Positions 45,811 to 56,317 are shown, numbered from the stretch's first letter. The stretch is 64,000 nt of DNA from Endozoicomonas sp. OPT23 (GCF_009653635.1 NZ_PPFD01000003.1:824955-888954), one strand, 5' to 3'. Notes: generated by a model from the sequence alone, not told the origin. Numbers and translations are program-made.

Positions 45811-48063
45811 TTAATCAGACTTCTGCACTTCAAGGCTATCCACTTTCTGGAAGCCTCTAGGCAGCTTGTTACCACGACGGCCACGCTCACCATGGTAATG
45901 CTCAAGATCCGCCGGTTTAAGCGTCACATGACGCTTGCCAGCGTTGAGAGTCAGGGAGTCATCAGCACCCAGCACCGCCAGATGAATCATGGTTTCCGCA
46001 CGATCCGCAGCCCGGGCAGCAGGGATATTGATGATCTTGTTGCCCTTGCCTCGTGCCAGCTTTGGCAGCTCAGACAGCGGGAACACAAGCATCCGGCCTT
46101 CATTAGTCACAGCAGCCAGCACCTGGTTCTCACCTTCGATGGTGATAGGAGACATCACCTGTGAGTTCTTCGGCAACGTCAGCAGCGCCTTACCGGCCTT
46201 ATTCTTGCTGACCATGTCCGAGTGCTGAACCACAAAACCGTAACCTGCATCACTGGCTAACAGATAGCAGTCCTTCTCTTCACCCACACACAAACCTTCG
46301 AACGTTGCACCGGACGGTGGGTTAACCCGGCCTGTTAAAGGTTCACCCTGACCACGGGCAGAAGGAAGCGTATGCGTCTGAATGGAATAAGCGCGACCTG
46401 TTGAGTCGATAAAGGCGGACGACTGGTTACTCTTGCCTTTGGCAGACAGTCGATACTTGTCACCGGCTTTATAGTTCAGTGTCGTTGGATCAACGTCATG
46501 GCCTTTAGCGCAACGCACCCAGCCTTTCTCTGAAAGAACGATGGTCACAGGGTCAGACGTCATCAAATCAGTTTCAGACAGCGCCTGAGCTTCCTGACGT
46601 ACCTCTATAGGTGAACGGCGATCATCACCGTACTCGTCAGCATCAGCTTTGATTTCTTTCTTTACCAACGACTTCAAGCGTCGCTCAGAGCTAAGAAGCA
46701 GCTCCAGTTTTTTACGCTCGTTTTCCAGTTCTTCCTGCTCAGCACGAATCTTGATCTCTTCAAGTTTCGCCAGCTGCCGCAGTTTGATTTCCAGAATGGC
46801 ATCAGCCTGAATATCAGACAGGCCAAAGCGCTCCATCATGACCGCTTTAGGCTTGTCTTCAGTCCGAATGATCTCAATCACTTCATCAATATTGAGGAAA
46901 GCCACCAGCAGGCCTTCAAGAATATGCAAGCGAGCCAGAACCTTATCCAGACGATGCTGCAGACGACGACGCACTGTTTCAGTACGCCATTCCAGCCATT
47001 CACTGATCATACCGTTCAGCGACTTAACCTGAGGTTTGCCATCAACACCGATCATGTTCATGTTGACCCGGTAGGTCTTTTCAAGATCAGTGGTAGCAAA
47101 CAGATGGTTCATCAAACCATCAACGTCTATGCGGTTCGACTTGGGAACAATCACCAGACGGGTCGGATTTTCGTGGTCTGATTCATCACGCAGATCAGCA
47201 ACCATCGGCAGTTTCTTGGCCTGCATCTGGGCAGCAATCTGCTCCAGAATCTTGGCACCAGATGCCTGATGAGGCAGGGCAGTGATGATGATCTCACCCT
47301 GTTCCTTGCTGTAGATCGCCCGCATTCTCAGAGAGCCACGACCCTGTTCGTACATTTTCTGAATGTCGGAACGAGGCGTAATAATCTCGGCATCGGTCGG
47401 GAAGTCAGGTCCCTGAACGTGCTCCATTAGCTCTGCCGCAGTCGCCTTAGGGTTCTCCAGCATATGGATGCAGGCATTGGCCACTTCACGCAGGTTATGG
47501 GGTGGAATATCCGTTGCCATACCAACAGCAATACCTGTGGTGCCATTCAGCAACAGGTTAGGGAGGCGAGCAGGAAGGATAGAAGGTTCGTCCAGCGTAC
47601 CGTCAAAGTTTGGTGTCCAGTCCACCGTTCCCTGACCCAGCTCACCCAACAGTACGTCAGAGTACTTAGTCAGACGGGATTCGGTGTAACGCATGGCTGC
47701 AAAGGACTTGGGGTCGTCTGGCGAGCCCCAGTTACCCTGACCGTCGACTAATGGATAGCGATAGGAGAACGGCTGCGCCATCAGCACCATGGCTTCATAG
47801 CAGGCTGAGTCGCCATGAGGGTGGAACTTACCCAGTACATCACCCACCGTACGAGCGGACTTTTTGAACTTGGCGGTATTTTTCAGGCCAAGCTCACTCA
47901 TCGCATAAACAATACGGCGTTGAACGGGTTTAAGGCCATCGCCTAAATGAGGAAGGGCACGGTCGAGAATGACATACATGGAATAATTCAGGTATGCACT
48001 CTCTGTGTAAGCCCTCAAAGACTGGCGCTCAATTCCATCGTCGCCGATGAAGGTCTGTTCCAT
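45811..48063 (-). CDS. parC: DNA topoisomerase IV subunit A
   Basis: A 750-residue type II topoisomerase subunit for decatenating daughter chromosomes. The start [50 protein letters not shown] matches ParC well; an in-frame ATG at 48105 would add 14 residues not typical of the family. The active Tyr is at 126 (AAMRYTE). The quinolone region reads [12 protein letters not shown] with Ser86 and Glu90, the susceptible type. C-terminal blades follow ([11 protein letters not shown]). The partner parE is not in this window. Confidence 0.95.
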   Translation of the reverse strand: MEQTFIGDDGIERQSLRAYTESAYLNYSMYVILDRALPHLGDGLKPVQRRIVYAMSELGLKNTAKFKKSARTVGDVLGKFHPHGDSACYEAMVLMAQPFSYRYPLVDGQGNWGSPDDPKSFAAMRYTESRLTKYSDVLLGELGQGTVDWTPNFDGTLDEPSILPARLPNLLLNGTTGIAVGMATDIPPHNLREVANACIHMLENPKATAAELMEHVQGPDFPTDAEIITPRSDIQKMYEQGRGSLRMRAIYSKEQGEIIITALPHQASGAKILEQIAAQMQAKKLPMVADLRDESDHENPTRLVIVPKSNRIDVDGLMNHLFATTDLEKTYRVNMNMIGVDGKPQVKSLNGMISEWLEWRTETVRRRLQHRLDKVLARLHILEGLLVAFLNIDEVIEIIRTEDKPKAVMMERFGLSDIQADAILEIKLRQLAKLEEIKIRAEQEELENERKKLELLLSSERRLKSLVKKEIKADADEYGDDRRSPIEVRQEAQALSETDLMTSDPVTIVLSEKGWVRCAKGHDVDPTTLNYKAGDKYRLSAKGKSNQSSAFIDSTGRAYSIQTHTLPSARGQGEPLTGRVNPPSGATFEGLCVGEEKDCYLLASDAGYGFVVQHSDMVSKNKAGKALLTLPKNSQVMSPITIEGENQVLAAVTNEGRMLVFPLSELPKLARGKGNKIINIPAARAADRAETMIHLAVLGADDSLTLNAGKRHVTLKPADLEHYHGERGRRGNKLPRGFQKVDSLEVQKSD

Positions 48064-48201
48064 ATTTTGTATGAACCTGATTCCAGAGAAGGGTTTATCA
48101 TTCAAACGACACAGCCAATCAAACTGTGGCGAGCGACATAGCCGCTAATAATGATCGAGTCGAACTATGATAAACCGGGAACGCAGGTTGCGTAAAAATA
48201 T

Positions 48202-48897
48202 TCAGCCTTTATCTTTACCGTTTATGTAAGGGTTACTCCAGCCCTGAACTCTGGAAATGCGTCGATCACGCTCTTTTTCCCAGTCAGATACAGGGTCCAT
48301 GCGATCCCAGGCTTCATAAATTCTGCGCTGTTGTTTGCTCAAACGAAGACCATACTGATCAGCCATATAGAAATAGATACGAGCGATATTGCCCAGTTTA
48401 TCTCTGGGAGGCTCAGCCTTACGCTGCTTGAAGTTAACCTTGAAGTCACACTGCCCATACATATCGGGTGTGCTGTTCAGCATGGCAAAGCGGAAATTGG
48501 AACGGTCTCCGTTTACTTCGCCAATGGCGGGAACAAGGTTATGAAGGTCTGACTCCATACGTTTAAACTTGCTGTTCTTCTTACAGTTTTTACGGCCACC
48601 ATTCTGCCAGCACTGCATTTGATGACCAAACTCCCAGGCTGGAACAACGTGTTCCCACTCAATGCGTGAAGCTCGCTTAAGCTGCTTACGGACTTTGTAT
48701 CCACAGGAAGACAGGTCAGGAATTAGCTTCTTGCCTTTGCGCTCAATGTCACAACCACAATAGAAGCTCTCGCGATGAGTCTGATAAATTTTGCTAGCTT
48801 CACGCTTGGCCTGACTGAAGCTCTGAGGAGCGGCCTGAACAGAAATAGAGAGCAGAACAATACTGCAGCCAAGAATGGCTCTTGGAAATAAAGACAA
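48202..48897 (-). CDS. endA: Endonuclease I
   Basis: A 231-residue secreted nuclease: signal peptide ending SVQA before APQSF. The catalytic core has [16 protein letters not shown] with the His/Glu metal and base residues, [22 protein letters not shown] and CGCD plus [10 protein letters not shown] cysteines for the disulphides seen in periplasmic Vvn/EndA-type enzymes. It degrades double-stranded DNA nonspecifically in the periplasm or medium. A dispersed repeat lies just upstream of the start. Confidence 0.95.
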   Translation of the reverse strand: MSLFPRAILGCSIVLLSISVQAAPQSFSQAKREASKIYQTHRESFYCGCDIERKGKKLIPDLSSCGYKVRKQLKRASRIEWEHVVPAWEFGHQMQCWQNGGRKNCKKNSKFKRMESDLHNLVPAIGEVNGDRSNFRFAMLNSTPDMYGQCDFKVNFKQRKAEPPRDKLGNIARIYFYMADQYGLRLSKQQRRIYEAWDRMDPVSDWEKERDRRISRVQGWSNPYINGKDKG

Positions 48898-48913
48898 TGT
48901 TCATCCCTGAAAA

Positions 48914-49009
48914 GTAAGTGTGTAGACACACGTAATCGAATCTTAAGTTGCTATTTTCCCGCCGCAGGTGGGCAAATAAGCCCACGAATTCATACATCTG
49001 GGTACTTAC
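48914..49009 (+). repeat. MITE/REP-like element, reference copy (copy A)
   Basis: A 96-bp copy with both ends: GTAAGTGTGTAGACACAC at the left and CATCTGGGTACTTAC at the right, whose outermost bases are inverted repeats (GTAAGT/ACTTAC). A central palindrome CCCGCC-GCA-GGTGGG allows one G-T pair. It lies between the endA start and the small membrane protein gene at 49029. Confidence 0.8.
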
Positions 49010-49028
49010 GACGATAGAAGATTTTATT

Positions 49029-49250
49029 TTACTGATCTTCCGCCGGAACCAGAATTTCAGATACGTGGGAACTAAGCATCCCAATAACAAAAATCACCAA
49101 TGCAAAACCCGCTCCAGACTGTACCGCGGTCCATAGAGAGGCTTTCAGCCCCAGATAATAATATCCGGTGCCGACAAAGAGCCAGAGCCACCAGAATCCC
49201 AGCGACACAATTGCAGTAACTTTCAGCAATGCTGACAGGGCAAAACGCAT
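49029..49250 (-). CDS. Small two-helix membrane protein
   Basis: A 73-residue protein with two membrane spans: residues 8-32 (LLKVTAIVSLGFWWLWLFVGTGYYY) and 42-60 (QSGAGFALVIFVIGMLS). A good AGGAGA lies 8 nt before the ATG. No family recognised; it is upstream of endA on the same strand but separated by a dispersed repeat. Confidence 0.65.
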   Translation of the reverse strand: MRFALSALLKVTAIVSLGFWWLWLFVGTGYYYLGLKASLWTAVQSGAGFALVIFVIGMLSSHVSEILVPAEDQ

Positions 49251-49595
49251 AGGACTGTCTCCTGATTTACTGTAAAACTTTCCTCTCTAGCCTATATGCC
49301 AAAAGGCCTTGCAGTGAATCAGGAATTGACGCAAAAGAATGCCGCGTTCGCCGAGGAGTTTTGTATTTACGCCTAACAGAGACAGCCCTTCTATAAAGAG
49401 TGTTCAGCATCACAAAAGCCGCAGTATTTTCGGTAATCCGTCACGTTCTACCTGTTTGTTCATGGTCATGACGGTGTAATTCGTGCAATTTCCAAACAGT
49501 AATAATTCCACATATTAATAACAAAACATAAATGACAGAAGTCGTGCAAAAACGCTGTCATCAGATCTCATGGTATTGACGGGAAGTTGAATCAA
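49251..49595. other. Intergenic region upstream of the HExxH lipoprotein
   Basis: 345 nt. TGACAG and CTGTCA (about 49533-49560) form a 6-bp inverted repeat; the region just before the ATG is AT-rich and probably holds the promoter. No gene recognised. Confidence 0.45.
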
Positions 49596-52500
49596 ATGGA
49601 CTATTTAAAGATTGCCGGAGCCTGCCTTCTGGCTCTATCGATTGCAGGCTGTAAAGGTGGAGGCAGTGGAGGCTCTGACTCTCCATCCACTCCTCAATCT
49701 GAACAGGGCAACAACCCAAATTCTTCGGCCCCTGATTCAACACCCAATACACCGGACCCTGGCCCTACTGATTCAGGGGCAGACAATAGTTCCGGCTCAG
49801 GACCGGCCCAGCCGGTAGTTCGTTCACTCACTGTGAACCTTAACGGCCTGACACCTGAAGATACTACAGTTACAGCAAGCGGCAATGGCGAGCTTCACAC
49901 AGCAACACTTCAGGGCGATGCTTACGGTTTCAGTAACCTGACACCCAATATTGAATACTCCCTGAAAGTACAGGCTCCAGGCTATAAGCAGCTCAGCAGT
50001 GTACAAAGTAAACCTGGCGGTGTTGCATCCCTGAATGTTGAAGAACAACCTTCACCTGATGTTGATGGCAAGTTCACTTACACATGGAAAGATGATGGTC
50101 AGACTGTCAGCGGCCTGGAGTATGCATCCAAGGTTAACAAGCCTGTAACTGTCGACATCGAAGGTGTAGAACGTAAAATCCCAAACATTGCGGCAGCCCA
50201 GATGCTTTACAGGGATTACCGGGTGGTGCTGAACAACACCGGTAGCCTTCAATGGACTCAGGCTCATGCGTATCGTCTACTGGAAACTCTACGACAGATA
50301 CCACAAAAGCACTGCTCTCTGGACCAGTCTGTACTCGGTCTGTCTTGTAAGCCGGATAGAAACAATATTAAAAAAACTGTCTGGAAACTGAGCAGTTCCC
50401 CCGTCACTAATGATATTGAAACCAGCAATGGCACTGTAACTCTGGATGCTAAGGCGTTCACTTACGCTGAACCAAAAATTGCTACGGTTGATGGTCGCCG
50501 TGGTCGTTACTTCTCCAAACGCCTTCATCATGCGCTGATTCGCCAGATGACGGATGGTGGTCAGAACCTTGCCAAGGCTAACTACATTCTTGAAAAGCGC
50601 TTTGGTGTCACAATTGATACCCGCAAGAACACCGGTCACTCAAACCTGAATTCTGTTTACAACAATATTGCTGTAACCAGTGAAGATCGTGATGCCTCTG
50701 CATGGCAATCATTTACGCCAGAAGAAATTCTGCTGATCATCAACCAGTTTGAAGAGCTGCCCTCTGGCATGCATATCATTCGTGGTGGAGCCAACAACAA
50801 GCAAGGCCTGAAATATCTGTTCCGCCGCGCTAATGGTCATGATCACCCACTTTATCCGGATGCTCCTGCTGTTGCCTGGCCTGGCGCTGGCTATATCGAG
50901 TTTATGGAAAAAGCCTTCAAGGGCAGCAACCTTGAACATATGCAAAGGCTGGTACTCCATGAGAAAACTCACTTCCTGTGGCACTACAATGTCAGCAAGC
51001 AGCAAAAACTAAAGTGGCTGGCTTTCTCTGAATGGTATCGAGTGGATGGCGCAGAAGATGGTCATCTGAATGATTTGCCGTACAGCACCGAAAATAGTGG
51101 CGCTTCACATACACACGGTTCCAGCTATAACCCTGACAATCAAAACATTAATGTTGAAGCTTCTGATGGCTGGTCAGCACGCAAAACCACTAACTTTGTC
51201 TCCGGTTATGCACAGCTGAAAAATCCTAATGAAGATCTGGCAGAAAGTGTTTCCTACTTCCTGATGAATCCGGACAAACTTCGTTCACGGGCTCCAGCGA
51301 AGTATGAGTTTATTCGCGACAGCTTGATGGCTGGCGTGATGTACCTTCAGGAAATCCGTGACGACCTGACTTTTGAAGTTCTGAATTTGCATCCTGACTA
51401 CATTTATCCGGGCAAGATCAAGGAAGTTAATATCGATGTTGTGGGGGAAGCTCAGGACAACAAACGTGTAACCATCGACCTGAAACTTCATACCACCAAG
51501 AGCTCCTGCAAAAAAGACTCCTGTCTTGAAGGCGCCTCTTTGGCCTTTACCCGAATCTTCAGTGAGATTGATACCTTCAAAGATATCTATTTCTACCCGG
51601 TATCAGGCCGAGGCAGTCAATCAGACCATCTGAGAGCTACCTTTACACTGCCTGATACGGCAAAGAACGGTTGGTGGGCACCGGCCCAGATTACTATCAC
51701 TGACCCGCTGGGTAATGAACGCTATCAGCGCAGTACTGATTATGGCTGGCAGATGTTTATCAATAATCCCGATGAAGATATTACTCCACCTGAATATATC
51801 AATGATTCCCTGACTCTCAGCCTGAGTGATTCAAAAGCAATTACTGTGGCTAATGGTCGAAAGACCGCTGACCTCAATACCGATAACTGCAGCGGCCAGG
51901 GTTCAAGCTGTCGTGTAATTCGCACTATCACTGCTCGCTGGGATGTTGATGAAGATGTGGCAATGAAAGACAGCAACGCCTGTTTCTCTCGTTTTGCCCA
52001 TCAATCCTACTCAAACTACTCCATGGATGAATATGGGGAGTTTCAGAAAAATGTTCAGGGCATCATTGATGGCCAGTGTCAGACACAAGTAACCGCGACT
52101 GAGTATTACCAGTCCGGTGAATATCGTGTTGCTCATGTATCCATGCAGGATAGAGCCCTGAACCGTAAGAGCTCTCAGTTCTCTGATAATCACCCGGACC
52201 GGGAAGCCTCACCAAAGGTAAGCCTTGATAACTCTGGTGGTAACCCTGACAACCAGCCACCAGAAATGAACATTCAACCCTGTGCAGATGGTGTTGATCG
52301 TTGTATTTCCATTAAAGGAACGCCAACCAACCCATCCAAACCGGATGGGGAAACTAATGTTGTTCTGAGTTACTGGGTTCGTGATGATAAGTCAGGTCTT
52401 GGAACTGTGTCGTACAACCTGCGAGACCCTCAGGGTGTAAACCACTTCTACTATGCCAGTCATGATAATACTCATACGCTGTTCTTTAACGGCGAGCCAA

Positions 52501-52649
52501 CAGCCTGGAAGAAGTACACAGCGACAGAAACCCTGCCAAAAGGCTCTGCACCGGGCACCTGGGGACTGACAGAGATGACTCTGTACGATAAGGCTGGCAA
52601 CAAGAAGTCTTATGATTTTACCGAAACGGTTATTTTTGAAGCTTTGTAA
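49596..52649 (+). CDS. Large lipoprotein with gluzincin-like zinc protease motif
   Basis: A 1017-residue lipoprotein. ATG 49596 is chosen because GGGAAG (49581-49586) sits nine bases upstream and the signal MDYLKIAGACLLALSIAGCKGG has the lipobox IAGC. Residues about 24-72 are a Ser/Pro/Gly/Asp-rich linker. After a beta-sandwich-like stretch (about 72-150) comes a long domain with HEKTH (about 455-459, at 50958-50972) and, about 100 residues on, NEDLAESVSYF, which supplies a candidate third zinc ligand (Glu). The C-terminal 300 or so residues contain several Ig-like repeats with paired cysteines (CSGQGSSC, CADGVDRC). Probably on the surface; substrate unknown. Confidence 0.75.
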   Translation: MDYLKIAGACLLALSIAGCKGGGSGGSDSPSTPQSEQGNNPNSSAPDSTPNTPDPGPTDSGADNSSGSGPAQPVVRSLTVNLNGLTPEDTTVTASGNGELHTATLQGDAYGFSNLTPNIEYSLKVQAPGYKQLSSVQSKPGGVASLNVEEQPSPDVDGKFTYTWKDDGQTVSGLEYASKVNKPVTVDIEGVERKIPNIAAAQMLYRDYRVVLNNTGSLQWTQAHAYRLLETLRQIPQKHCSLDQSVLGLSCKPDRNNIKKTVWKLSSSPVTNDIETSNGTVTLDAKAFTYAEPKIATVDGRRGRYFSKRLHHALIRQMTDGGQNLAKANYILEKRFGVTIDTRKNTGHSNLNSVYNNIAVTSEDRDASAWQSFTPEEILLIINQFEELPSGMHIIRGGANNKQGLKYLFRRANGHDHPLYPDAPAVAWPGAGYIEFMEKAFKGSNLEHMQRLVLHEKTHFLWHYNVSKQQKLKWLAFSEWYRVDGAEDGHLNDLPYSTENSGASHTHGSSYNPDNQNINVEASDGWSARKTTNFVSGYAQLKNPNEDLAESVSYFLMNPDKLRSRAPAKYEFIRDSLMAGVMYLQEIRDDLTFEVLNLHPDYIYPGKIKEVNIDVVGEAQDNKRVTIDLKLHTTKSSCKKDSCLEGASLAFTRIFSEIDTFKDIYFYPVSGRGSQSDHLRATFTLPDTAKNGWWAPAQITITDPLGNERYQRSTDYGWQMFINNPDEDITPPEYINDSLTLSLSDSKAITVANGRKTADLNTDNCSGQGSSCRVIRTITARWDVDEDVAMKDSNACFSRFAHQSYSNYSMDEYGEFQKNVQGIIDGQCQTQVTATEYYQSGEYRVAHVSMQDRALNRKSSQFSDNHPDREASPKVSLDNSGGNPDNQPPEMNIQPCADGVDRCISIKGTPTNPSKPDGETNVVLSYWVRDDKSGLGTVSYNLRDPQGVNHFYYASHDNTHTLFFNGEPTAWKKYTATETLPKGSAPGTWGLTEMTLYDKAGNKKSYDFTETVIFEAL

Positions 52650-52677
52650 GACTTAGAAGTAAACCGGGGAACACTAT

Positions 52678-52708
52678 AAAGCGGTCAACTTTTGTTGGCC
52701 GCTTTTTT
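52678..52708. terminator. Bidirectional terminator between the protease and ubiF
   Basis: AAAGCGGTCAAC, a TTTT loop and GTTGGCCGCTTTTTT; stem with one G-T pair, T-run on the + strand and A-rich on the other side. Confidence 0.8.
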
Positions 52709-52721
52709 AATGGTGCGTTGT

Positions 52722-53993
52722 TTATTTTTTCCGAGCAAGAGATGGTAAGTCGCCTGAAATACCCATAGCGTATTTCATTACTTCCTTAACGGCTGGCTTG
52801 GTTGCACCCGCCAGTCCCAATGCCAGATTTCGAACCATCTTCAGGGGCTTAATATCATTGCTGAATGCATGATAAAAAGCGTCCATAGTGCTCATCATCA
52901 GTTGGTTACCCTGTCTACGAGCTTTCTCGTATCGCCCAAGCACTTCTGAATCGCCAAGACTTTCACCGGCTTTGTGGGCTTCAATCAGTATTTCTGCAAG
53001 GCAGGCAGCATCCTGAAAGCCAAGGTTTACTCCCTGTCCAGCCAGGGGGTTTATGGTGTGAGCTGAATCACCTGCCAGAACTGCACCATTCTTGTGGTAT
53101 TCCAGAGCATGGCGTCGAGCCAGAGGAAAGAAGCCTCGCTCATGCAGTTTCACAATACCGGGAAGCTCTATTGGAAAAGTGCGAGTCAGCTCGTCGATAA
53201 ATTCCTGATCGGACAACTTCATCAATCGACTGATGTTCTCAGGCAGGTTATACCAGACGACAGACGCATAACTTTTACCGTCTATATCCGGAAGTGGCAG
53301 GAAAGACTCTGGGCCTGTTTCCGTAAATGCCTGCCAGGTTATATCCTGTACACCGCCTTCTATTTCAACGGTTGCAACCATACACTGCTGTTCGTAATCA
53401 CGGTAATCCAGCCTTATGCCCGCCTGCTGACGAACTTGCGAGTTTGCACCATCAGCACCAATCACAAGATTACCTGTGAATGTTCTGCCATCAGAAAGAG
53501 TAATACTTGAGTTCTGTTCGGAAAAACTCATGCTTTCAATAGTGGCTGGGCAATACAGGCCAACGGTTTCCAGTTGCTGCAGGGATTTAATAAGACCTAA
53601 TTGAGTGACTCTGTTTTCAACAATGAACCCCAGCTGTTCATGGTCTATTTCACAAGCATCAAACAGGGTTTGATTAGGCCGTTTATCCAGCTCTTTACCT
53701 CCTGGAAGGTGCAGCTTTTCCCAGACTGCCATTCGACGGTAGGGGCAAGTTCGCATCTGTTCGATATGCTGCCAGGCATTCAGGTTTCGTAAGAACTGTT
53801 CAGATGCGTAACTAAGGGCAGAAACTCGCAAGTCAGGAAGCTGGGATTTATCAAATACTTCTGGCTGCAAACGATCAAATACTGCAACTCTGATTTTCTG
53901 TTGGCCAAGGGCACAGGCAATGGCAGACCCCACCATACCACCACCAATTATCAGCACTTCGTAATGCTCTGCACCGTTGACTTCAGTCATCAT
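52722..53993 (-). CDS. ubiF: Ubiquinone biosynthesis FAD hydroxylase UbiF
   Basis: A 423-residue FAD monooxygenase of the UbiH/UbiF/UbiI group, which hydroxylates the ubiquinone ring. By remembered comparison it follows E. coli UbiF (C6-hydroxylation) closely: PYRRMAVWE, LGFIVENRV, LVIGADGANSQVRQQAGI, ARRHALEY, AGDSAHTINPLAGQGVNLGFQD and MDAFYHAFSNDIKPLKMVRNLAL. FAD motifs GGGMVGSAIAC and GDSAH are intact. UbiI or UbiH cannot be fully ruled out. A partial repeat lies right upstream, which may affect its promoter. Confidence 0.85.
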   Translation of the reverse strand: MMTEVNGAEHYEVLIIGGGMVGSAIACALGQQKIRVAVFDRLQPEVFDKSQLPDLRVSALSYASEQFLRNLNAWQHIEQMRTCPYRRMAVWEKLHLPGGKELDKRPNQTLFDACEIDHEQLGFIVENRVTQLGLIKSLQQLETVGLYCPATIESMSFSEQNSSITLSDGRTFTGNLVIGADGANSQVRQQAGIRLDYRDYEQQCMVATVEIEGGVQDITWQAFTETGPESFLPLPDIDGKSYASVVWYNLPENISRLMKLSDQEFIDELTRTFPIELPGIVKLHERGFFPLARRHALEYHKNGAVLAGDSAHTINPLAGQGVNLGFQDAACLAEILIEAHKAGESLGDSEVLGRYEKARRQGNQLMMSTMDAFYHAFSNDIKPLKMVRNLALGLAGATKPAVKEVMKYAMGISGDLPSLARKK

Positions 53994-54007
53994 CCTGCCT
54001 GTATGCT

Positions 54008-54043
54008 TAAGTGTGTAGACACACGCAATCGAATATTAAATAG
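54008..54043 (+). repeat. MITE/REP-like element, left half only (copy B)
   Basis: TAAGTGTGTAGACACACGCAATCGAAT, then TTAAAT: the left part of the 48914 copy with two substitutions, then the match stops. It is 15 nt upstream of the ubiF start. Confidence 0.7.
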
Positions 54044-54161
54044 AACTATGCGAGCCATTATCTACGCATCAAAGTCGTCATTAAAGGTTGTTCTAACTGA
54101 ATTGTTTATAAGAGACAAACAAAGAGGGCCAGCACTCAGATCTGTTAACAAATTGTCCGAC

Positions 54162-55943
54162 TCATTGAGACCTTTTTGAAAAATCTTTAAAAAACATCAA
54201 ACTGCCTAGAGGACCTCCAAACGAGTCACCATACTGAATCTTTTCCATACCCGTAGTATATCTGGCTATCGCATCAGCATAGTTACCAACCGCCTCACCA
54301 ACCAGTACTCGGAACAGAAGTCGTTCCATTTGCCAACGGGCAGGATCAAATGGCTTTTCTCCCATAATAACTTCTGAATATCGCCAAATTCTTTCACTAT
54401 CCAATGTAGCCAACAGATCCTCATCTACATCCTGAATATCAGCTCTTTTCATTACCATCCGTGGGCTTTCTGTTTTTTGGGAGGCAAAAGTATCTACGTA
54501 CAACACCATTTCTCCTGAATCTACCGCAGCCAGATAATTGCCTGACTGCTTAACAACAGCTGGTGAGACATCTTCAGCGGCCAGTGTATTGAGTTCACCC
54601 GTGTTGTGATAATGCTCAAGCGCGGCAGTGATATTATTCAGCATCTCAGCACTGAGCGGATTTAGAATTGGAAGGCTGTTTCTCTCATCACCCCAGACAT
54701 AGTCATAAAAAATAGACTTTGATCTGACTTCCACTAATGAGCGACGAGCCAAACGCTCCGTAAGCCATTCATATTCCGTACTGTCTCTCCAGTCACCTTC
54801 AATGGTTAACCACTTGATATCAATTTTGTCACCAACTCTATCAAGGTCTAAAAGACCGAGCACAAAGGTCAGTCTTGCCGTTTGTGGATCCACCTCAGGA
54901 AATAAATAAAGCGAGTGATGTTCAGGTATCACATCAGTAAGATTGTTCAGAGCCTTAATAAAAGAATTTCCGTAATCATGTGACTCTTCACTCACTTCTT
55001 TTACAACCGGGTTAATTTCAATATGTGGTTGATAAAGGCTTCGCCTTTCAAAGCTCTCAGGGATAAAAGAAGATTCTTTCCCTGATTCGTCTGAGTGACT
55101 GGCAAAAGGAAAAAGGCTTGGTTTACTGCCTGATGGTATAACAAAATAAATATCTGCAATTTCTTCCGTGCTACCGTCATCATCAAGCAACTGAATTCTG
55201 TCACCTGTAAAGCCAAGCGCATACATTTGCTCCTGAGTTCTTGTATAGATTGCTTTACCGGTTGTGATCGCATGACCCAACAAACCTAATTTAGGAAGAT
55301 ATCTTTTCATCAGACTACCGTAGCCTTCTACCTGGTTTGCCGAGTCTTCAATCAGATTGATACTCTTTTCAGGCGAAAGAGCAGTAAGAATGCTATCAGT
55401 AATAGATGGGGGAACTGGTTCACTGTCGGTGTTATGAAACTGAAAACCTTTGTCTCTAAGCACAGCAAAACTTTGAATACTGCTTTCAACAATAGATGCT
55501 TCAAGTGTTGTTTCAACAGGCATTTTAGCAGAGCCAAAATAAGCCCCGACCAAGCCTACAGCTGCCTGAATATAAGCGGCATACGTTTCATTACTGAACA
55601 GGTATTTGCCATAGACAAGACCAGACTTTTTAATGGTGGCCAGAATTGAAGCTATCGCTGTATCCACAAAGGGCTGCATCAGAAAATCTATTACACTGTC
55701 GCTACCTCGTGCTTCTTTAAGCAGAAATGAAGGGTAGCTGTACAATATAGGCGAGAGGGTAACGACAGGTTCAATTGTGCGATTTGGAACAATAAGTTCC
55801 GTACCAGGGGAGCCGGCAGGGCTAACAATACTGCCCTGAACAAATGGTTGTGGCTCTGCCATCAACTTTCCACTGCCAAGCATCAGGCACAAAGTGACAG
55901 TACTACAGATTATCAAACTGCACTTGCTACTTTTCCCGTCCAT
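54162..55943 (-). CDS. Exported protein of unknown function
   Basis: A 593-residue protein not recognised. ATG 55943 is chosen because GGAAGG lies seven bases upstream and the resulting start (MDGKSSKCSLIICSTVTLCLMLGSGKLMA) is a signal peptide; the in-frame ATG at 55994 would hide it. No enzyme motif is seen; the sequence is rich in long helical and charged segments with one hydrophobic glycine stretch (AAVGLVGAYFGSA). Tyrosine and acidic residues are frequent in the last third. Possibly surface or secreted. Confidence 0.65.
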   Translation of the reverse strand: MDGKSSKCSLIICSTVTLCLMLGSGKLMAEPQPFVQGSIVSPAGSPGTELIVPNRTIEPVVTLSPILYSYPSFLLKEARGSDSVIDFLMQPFVDTAIASILATIKKSGLVYGKYLFSNETYAAYIQAAVGLVGAYFGSAKMPVETTLEASIVESSIQSFAVLRDKGFQFHNTDSEPVPPSITDSILTALSPEKSINLIEDSANQVEGYGSLMKRYLPKLGLLGHAITTGKAIYTRTQEQMYALGFTGDRIQLLDDDGSTEEIADIYFVIPSGSKPSLFPFASHSDESGKESSFIPESFERRSLYQPHIEINPVVKEVSEESHDYGNSFIKALNNLTDVIPEHHSLYLFPEVDPQTARLTFVLGLLDLDRVGDKIDIKWLTIEGDWRDSTEYEWLTERLARRSLVEVRSKSIFYDYVWGDERNSLPILNPLSAEMLNNITAALEHYHNTGELNTLAAEDVSPAVVKQSGNYLAAVDSGEMVLYVDTFASQKTESPRMVMKRADIQDVDEDLLATLDSERIWRYSEVIMGEKPFDPARWQMERLLFRVLVGEAVGNYADAIARYTTGMEKIQYGDSFGGPLGSLMFFKDFSKRSQ

Positions 55944-56062
55944 TCCTTTGCCTTCCTTTATTTCTGAACAAGTTGGTCCTTTATTTGTAGACAAAAAATG
56001 GCAGGGTTAGTTCATCGAGATATATAGAAAGGTCTTATAAGCAGTTTTTTATATTTTCTTAT

Positions 56063-56317
56063 TTACTCTTCATTGCTGCGCTCTTGCCGAGCTTTTCGTT
56101 CAGCAATTTTTCTTCTTCTCTTACTTTTTTCCTTACGGCGGGATGCCTTACGAGACTTAAGGTCTCTGACTGTTTCTGAAGTATTAGAACCGTGGGGAAC
56201 CATAGGCTTACAGTCAGCCTTCTGATGCTGTGAACCCTTTCTCTGCTCACCAGACTGCTGGTCACTCTCTTCACTGTAATCAGGCATTCCTGCCGCGACT
56301 GGAGGTTCTATCTTCAT
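56063..56317 (-). CDS. Small basic hypothetical protein
   Basis: An 84-residue possible gene: charged and very basic in its C-terminal half (a KSRKASRRKEKSKRRRK stretch). There is no strong Shine-Dalgarno. An overlapping frame at 56059-56274 also encodes a basic peptide; the low complexity makes either doubtful. Kept because it lies in a 434-nt gap with no other candidate. Confidence 0.35.
   Translation of the reverse strand: MKIEPPVAAGMPDYSEESDQQSGEQRKGSQHQKADCKPMVPHGSNTSETVRDLKSRKASRRKEKSKRRRKIAERKARQERSNEE

Noticed and set aside
56059-56274. 71-codon basic ORF overlapping the 84-codon ORF
   Set aside because: Starts without a ribosome site and overlaps a slightly better candidate; only one can be real.
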